Origin: LMDS01 sp039930465
Lineage (GTDB): Bacteria > Pseudomonadota > Gammaproteobacteria > Burkholderiales > Burkholderiaceae_C
Reading direction: 5' to 3'
Assembly (NCBI GenBank): GCA_039930465.1
Contig: JBDTTU010000149.1
Location: forward strand, 1 to 7,653
Length of the DNA stretch: 7,653 nucleotides
Under the pieces are notes generated by a model that saw only the letters and a program-made list of their open reading frames with translations, did no database searches and had not been told where the DNA came from. Position 1 is the stretch's first letter. Each line of letters starts with the position of its first letter. Below, piece after piece: positions 4,995-7,653 of the stretch. Both the position numbers and the translations under genes were made by a program.

Positions 4995-7097
4995 TCAGCT
5001 CGCGAGCTTGGAGAGGTCGGCGACGCGGTTCAGTTCGACGTGCAGGTTCTTCAACAACCACAGCCGATTGTTTCGCAACGCCAGGTCTTCGGCGTTCACC
5101 ATCACCGACTCGAAAAATCCATCGACCGCCATGCGCAGGCCGGCGAGTTCGCGCAGCGAATCTTCGTAGTCACCGCGTGCGAAATGCCGGCTCGCCAATG
5201 CGCCGACGCGTTCCATCGCTCCGAACAATTCTTTCTCGGCCGGTTCGACCAGCGCCCCGGAAGAGAACGCGCCAACGGTCGCGTCCGACTTCTTCAGGAT
5301 GTTGCCGATGCGCTTGTTGGCCGCCGCCAGCGATGCCGCTTCGGGCAGTGCAGCGAAAGCGCGCACTGCCGCCAGTCGCGCTGTCACGTCGGCGAGCCGG
5401 GCCGGGCGCAGCGACAGCACCGCATCCACTTCCTGAGCGCTGTAGCCCTGCTCGCGCAGGCTGCCGGCGAGACGGTCATAGACGAAGTCGAGCAGCGCCG
5501 GGGTCGAGTCCGCAATGAGTGGACCGAACGCGGGTATCGAACCGGCGACGAGCGCGTTCAGGTCCACAGGGACCGCGCGTTCGATCAGCATCCGGATCAC
5601 GCCGAGCGCGTGCCGCCGCAGCGCGAACGGATCCTTGTCGCCGGTCGGCAATTGCCCGATACCGAACAGGCCGACCAGCGTCTCCAGCTTGTCGGCGAGC
5701 GCAACGACCAGGCCGACGTCGCCACGTGGCAGCGCGTCGCCGGAAAACCGCGGCTTGTAGTGGTCTTCGATGGCTTCAGCGATCGCGCCGGTCTCGCCGT
5801 CGTGGCGCGCGTAGTAGCCGCCCATCACGCCTTGAAGCTCAGGGAACTCGCCGACCATGTCGGTCAGCAAGTCGGCCTTGGCAAGCATCGCAGCGCGGTC
5901 GGCCTGAGCGGCGAGGGCTTCACCGCCGAGCTGCGCACCAATCACCTTGGCGATGGCGCGCACACGCTGCACACGTTCGCCCTGCGTGCCCAACTTGCCG
6001 TGGTAGACCACCTTGTCGAGACCGGCCACGCGCGATTCGAGCGTGCGCCTGCGGTCCTGATCGAAGAAGAACTTCGCATCCGCCAGCCGCGGGCGCACGA
6101 CGCGCTCGTTGCCCTGGATCACCTTGCTCGGGTCTTCGGGCTGGATGTTGCTGACGACGAGGAATTTCTCGGTGAGTTTGCCCGCCGCATCGAGCAGCGG
6201 AAAGTACTTCTGGTTCGCCTTCATCGTCAGGATCAGGCATTCCTGCGGCACATCGAGAAACTCAGGCTCGAAGCGGCACAGCAGCACGTTCGGCCGCTCC
6301 ACCAGCGCCGTCACTTCGTCGAGCAGCGCGGCGTCGTCGATCGGCGTCAGGCCCTGCTCGGCAGCCGCCGTGCGCAGCTGTTGCGCAATCTCGGCGTGGC
6401 GCGCCGCGAAGCTCGCGATCACGGCGCCCTGCTCTTCGAGCTGGTGCGCGTAGTGGTCGGCGTCTTGCAGCATCACCGGGTCCATCGGTGCTTCGAAACG
6501 GTGCCCTCGCGTCTGGCGGCCGGCCTTCAGGCCGAGCGCCTGGATCGGCACCAGGTCGGCGCCGTGCAAAGCGACGAGCCCATGCGCCGGGCGCACGAAG
6601 TGCACGCTGGTCCAGCCGTCTTCGAGCTGGTATTGCATGAGCTTCGGGATCGGCAGTTTCGCGAGCGCTTCGAGCAAGGCCTTCTGCAAACCTTCGGCCA
6701 AGGTCGCGCCCTTCACGGTGCTGTCGAAAAACAGCGCCTCGGCCTTGCCGTCCGGGCGGCGTTCGAGCCCCGCAACTGCCGACGCGTCGGCGCCAAGGCT
6801 GGCCAGCTTCTTCAGCAAAGCCGGCGTGGCCGCGCCTTCGGCTGTGAGGCCGACGCTGACCGGCATCAGCTTCTGCGACACCGCCTTGTCGGCGGCAAAC
6901 GCGTGCACACCGCTGATGTGCGCGGCCAGGCGGCGCGGCGATGCGAACGGCGTGACGGCCGAATGTTCGGTCGCCAGACCTTGTGCGCGCAGCCCATGCG
7001 CCAGGCCGTCGGCAAAGGCGATGCCGAGCGCCTTCAGTGCTTTCGGCGGCAGCTCTTCGACGAACAGTTCGACGAGCAGATTCTTCGTGCTGCTCAT
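4995..7097 (-). CDS. glyS: Glycine--tRNA ligase beta subunit
   Basis: Beta subunit of the bacterial alpha2-beta2 glycyl-tRNA synthetase, which attaches glycine to tRNA-Gly; this subunit carries tRNA recognition and the C-terminal anticodon-binding region. The 700 residues match the usual family length of about 690-720. Recognisable segments are the N-terminal LLVELFVEELPPKAL (7-21), KANQKYFPL (about residue 295-303), a central ALADKLETLVGLFGIGQ block followed by PTGDKDPFALRR (about 464-496, family hallmark), and the C-terminal RLWLLKNLHVELNRVADLSK. The ATG at 7097-7095 follows the glyQ stop by two bases, with an AAGAAAG stretch in the end of glyQ as the likely ribosome site. The usual glyQ-glyS pairing is intact and no frameshift or truncation is seen. 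Confidence 0.97.
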   Translation of the reverse strand: MSSTKNLLVELFVEELPPKALKALGIAFADGLAHGLRAQGLATEHSAVTPFASPRRLAAHISGVHAFAADKAVSQKLMPVSVGLTAEGAATPALLKKLASLGADASAVAGLERRPDGKAEALFFDSTVKGATLAEGLQKALLEALAKLPIPKLMQYQLEDGWTSVHFVRPAHGLVALHGADLVPIQALGLKAGRQTRGHRFEAPMDPVMLQDADHYAHQLEEQGAVIASFAARHAEIAQQLRTAAAEQGLTPIDDAALLDEVTALVERPNVLLCRFEPEFLDVPQECLILTMKANQKYFPLLDAAGKLTEKFLVVSNIQPEDPSKVIQGNERVVRPRLADAKFFFDQDRRRTLESRVAGLDKVVYHGKLGTQGERVQRVRAIAKVIGAQLGGEALAAQADRAAMLAKADLLTDMVGEFPELQGVMGGYYARHDGETGAIAEAIEDHYKPRFSGDALPRGDVGLVVALADKLETLVGLFGIGQLPTGDKDPFALRRHALGVIRMLIERAVPVDLNALVAGSIPAFGPLIADSTPALLDFVYDRLAGSLREQGYSAQEVDAVLSLRPARLADVTARLAAVRAFAALPEAASLAAANKRIGNILKKSDATVGAFSSGALVEPAEKELFGAMERVGALASRHFARGDYEDSLRELAGLRMAVDGFFESVMVNAEDLALRNNRLWLLKNLHVELNRVADLSKLAS

Positions 7098-7099
7098 GC

Positions 7100-7653
7100 T
7101 CAGGCCGCTTTCTTCAAGGCGATCTGCGCCGTCACTTCATCGACCCAGGCCTTGGGGGCCATCGGGAAGCCCAGCCGGGCGCGGCTCTCAAGGTAACTCT
7201 GTGCCACCGCCTTCGCCAGGTTGCGGATGCGGCCGATGTAGGCGGCGCGCTCGGTCACGCTGATCGCGCCACGCGCGTCGAGCAGGTTGAAGCTGTGGCC
7301 GGCCTTGAGCAGTTGTTCGTAGGCGGGCAGCGCAAGTTTCTGCTCCATCAAGTGCTTCGATTGTTTTTCGTGCGCGGCGAAAGCAGTGAGCAGGAATTCG
7401 ACATCGCTGTGTTCGAAGTTGTAGGTGCTCTGCTCGACTTCGTTCTGCTTGTAGACGTCGCCATAGGTCAATCGCGACCCATTCAGCCCTTCGGTCCACG
7501 TCAAGTCGTAGACGTTGTCCACGCCCTGCAGGTACATCGCCAGCCGCTCCAGGCCGTAGGTGATCTCGCCGGTGATCGGCTTGCAATCGATGCCGCCCAC
7601 TTGCTGGAAGTAGGTGAACTGCGTGACTTCCATGCCGTTCAGCCAGACCTCCC
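7100..7653 (-). CDS. glyQ: Glycine--tRNA ligase alpha subunit, C-terminal part (runs off the right edge)
   Basis: Alpha (catalytic) subunit of heterotetrameric glycyl-tRNA synthetase, a class II enzyme that activates glycine with ATP. The last 183 residues are present out of about 300, so the N-terminus and the operon promoter lie outside the window. Family blocks are EVWLNGMEVTQFTYFQQVGG at the right edge, EITYGLERLAMYLQ (class II motif 3, with its arginine in GLER), FEHSDVEFLL and LDARGAISVTERAAYIGRIR. The first ATG visible in the window (7633-7631) is an internal methionine in NGMEVTQF, not the start. The gene ends two bases before glyS, as expected for subunits made in equal amounts. Confidence 0.97.
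   Translation of the reverse strand, partial: EVWLNGMEVTQFTYFQQVGGIDCKPITGEITYGLERLAMYLQGVDNVYDLTWTEGLNGSRLTYGDVYKQNEVEQSTYNFEHSDVEFLLTAFAAHEKQSKHLMEQKLALPAYEQLLKAGHSFNLLDARGAISVTERAAYIGRIRNLAKAVAQSYLESRARLGFPMAPKAWVDEVTAQIALKKAA

Noticed and set aside
4944..7196. A 750-codon open frame on the plus strand opposite gmhB/glyS/glyQ
   Set aside because: It is the antisense shadow expected in high-GC coding DNA. Its translation is rich in Arg/His/Gln/Val with no family motif, while the minus strand encodes an intact GlyS.

Overview
This is a high-GC window with third codon positions strongly biased to G/C. It reads as a chromosomal piece of a betaproteobacterium, most likely order Burkholderiales (Rubrivivax/Leptothrix/Methylibium-like). 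The evidence is protein family resemblance and the gene order glyQ-glyS-gmhB-plsC-metallopeptidase. That placement is an inference from reading, not from a search.

Left part (1-2294): a leucine/isovalerate catabolism locus. On the minus strand a MerR-family regulator of the LiuR type (742-1134) is followed 70 bases later by isovaleryl-CoA dehydrogenase, which runs off the left edge (1-671). Divergent from them on the plus strand is a 355-residue metallo-beta-lactamase-fold hydrolase (1227-2294). The 92-base divergent gap holds a perfect 16-base dyad (1179-1194) that overlaps a plausible minus-strand -35 element. It is the best candidate operator for the regulator and could control both directions.

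Middle (2295-2658): a small unrecognised minus-strand gene of 73 codons (2307-2528) converges on the hydrolase gene, with a hairpin at the junction. A 130-base intergenic stretch with two further hairpins separates it from the next operon.

Right part (2659-7653): a very compact minus-strand operon transcribed from beyond the right edge: glyQ (partial), glyS, gmhB, plsC and a YgjP-type metallopeptidase gene. Junctions are a 2-base gap, a 4-base gap, a 1-base stop/start overlap (TGATG) and a 4-base overlap (ATGA), so translational coupling is likely. The operon joins glycyl-tRNA synthetase to cell-envelope lipid and LPS-heptose genes and a predicted zinc peptidase.

Most of the window is ordinary core genome. 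The points most worth checking are a canonical sliding-clamp-type pentapeptide (QLSLF) near the N-terminus of the metallopeptidase, the divergent operator that may bring the hydrolase into the leucine regulon, a short insertion with atypical codons in isovaleryl-CoA dehydrogenase, and an HX4E form of the PlsC catalytic motif. I saw no CRISPR array, insertion sequence, tRNA or rRNA gene, and no clear sign of a mobile element.
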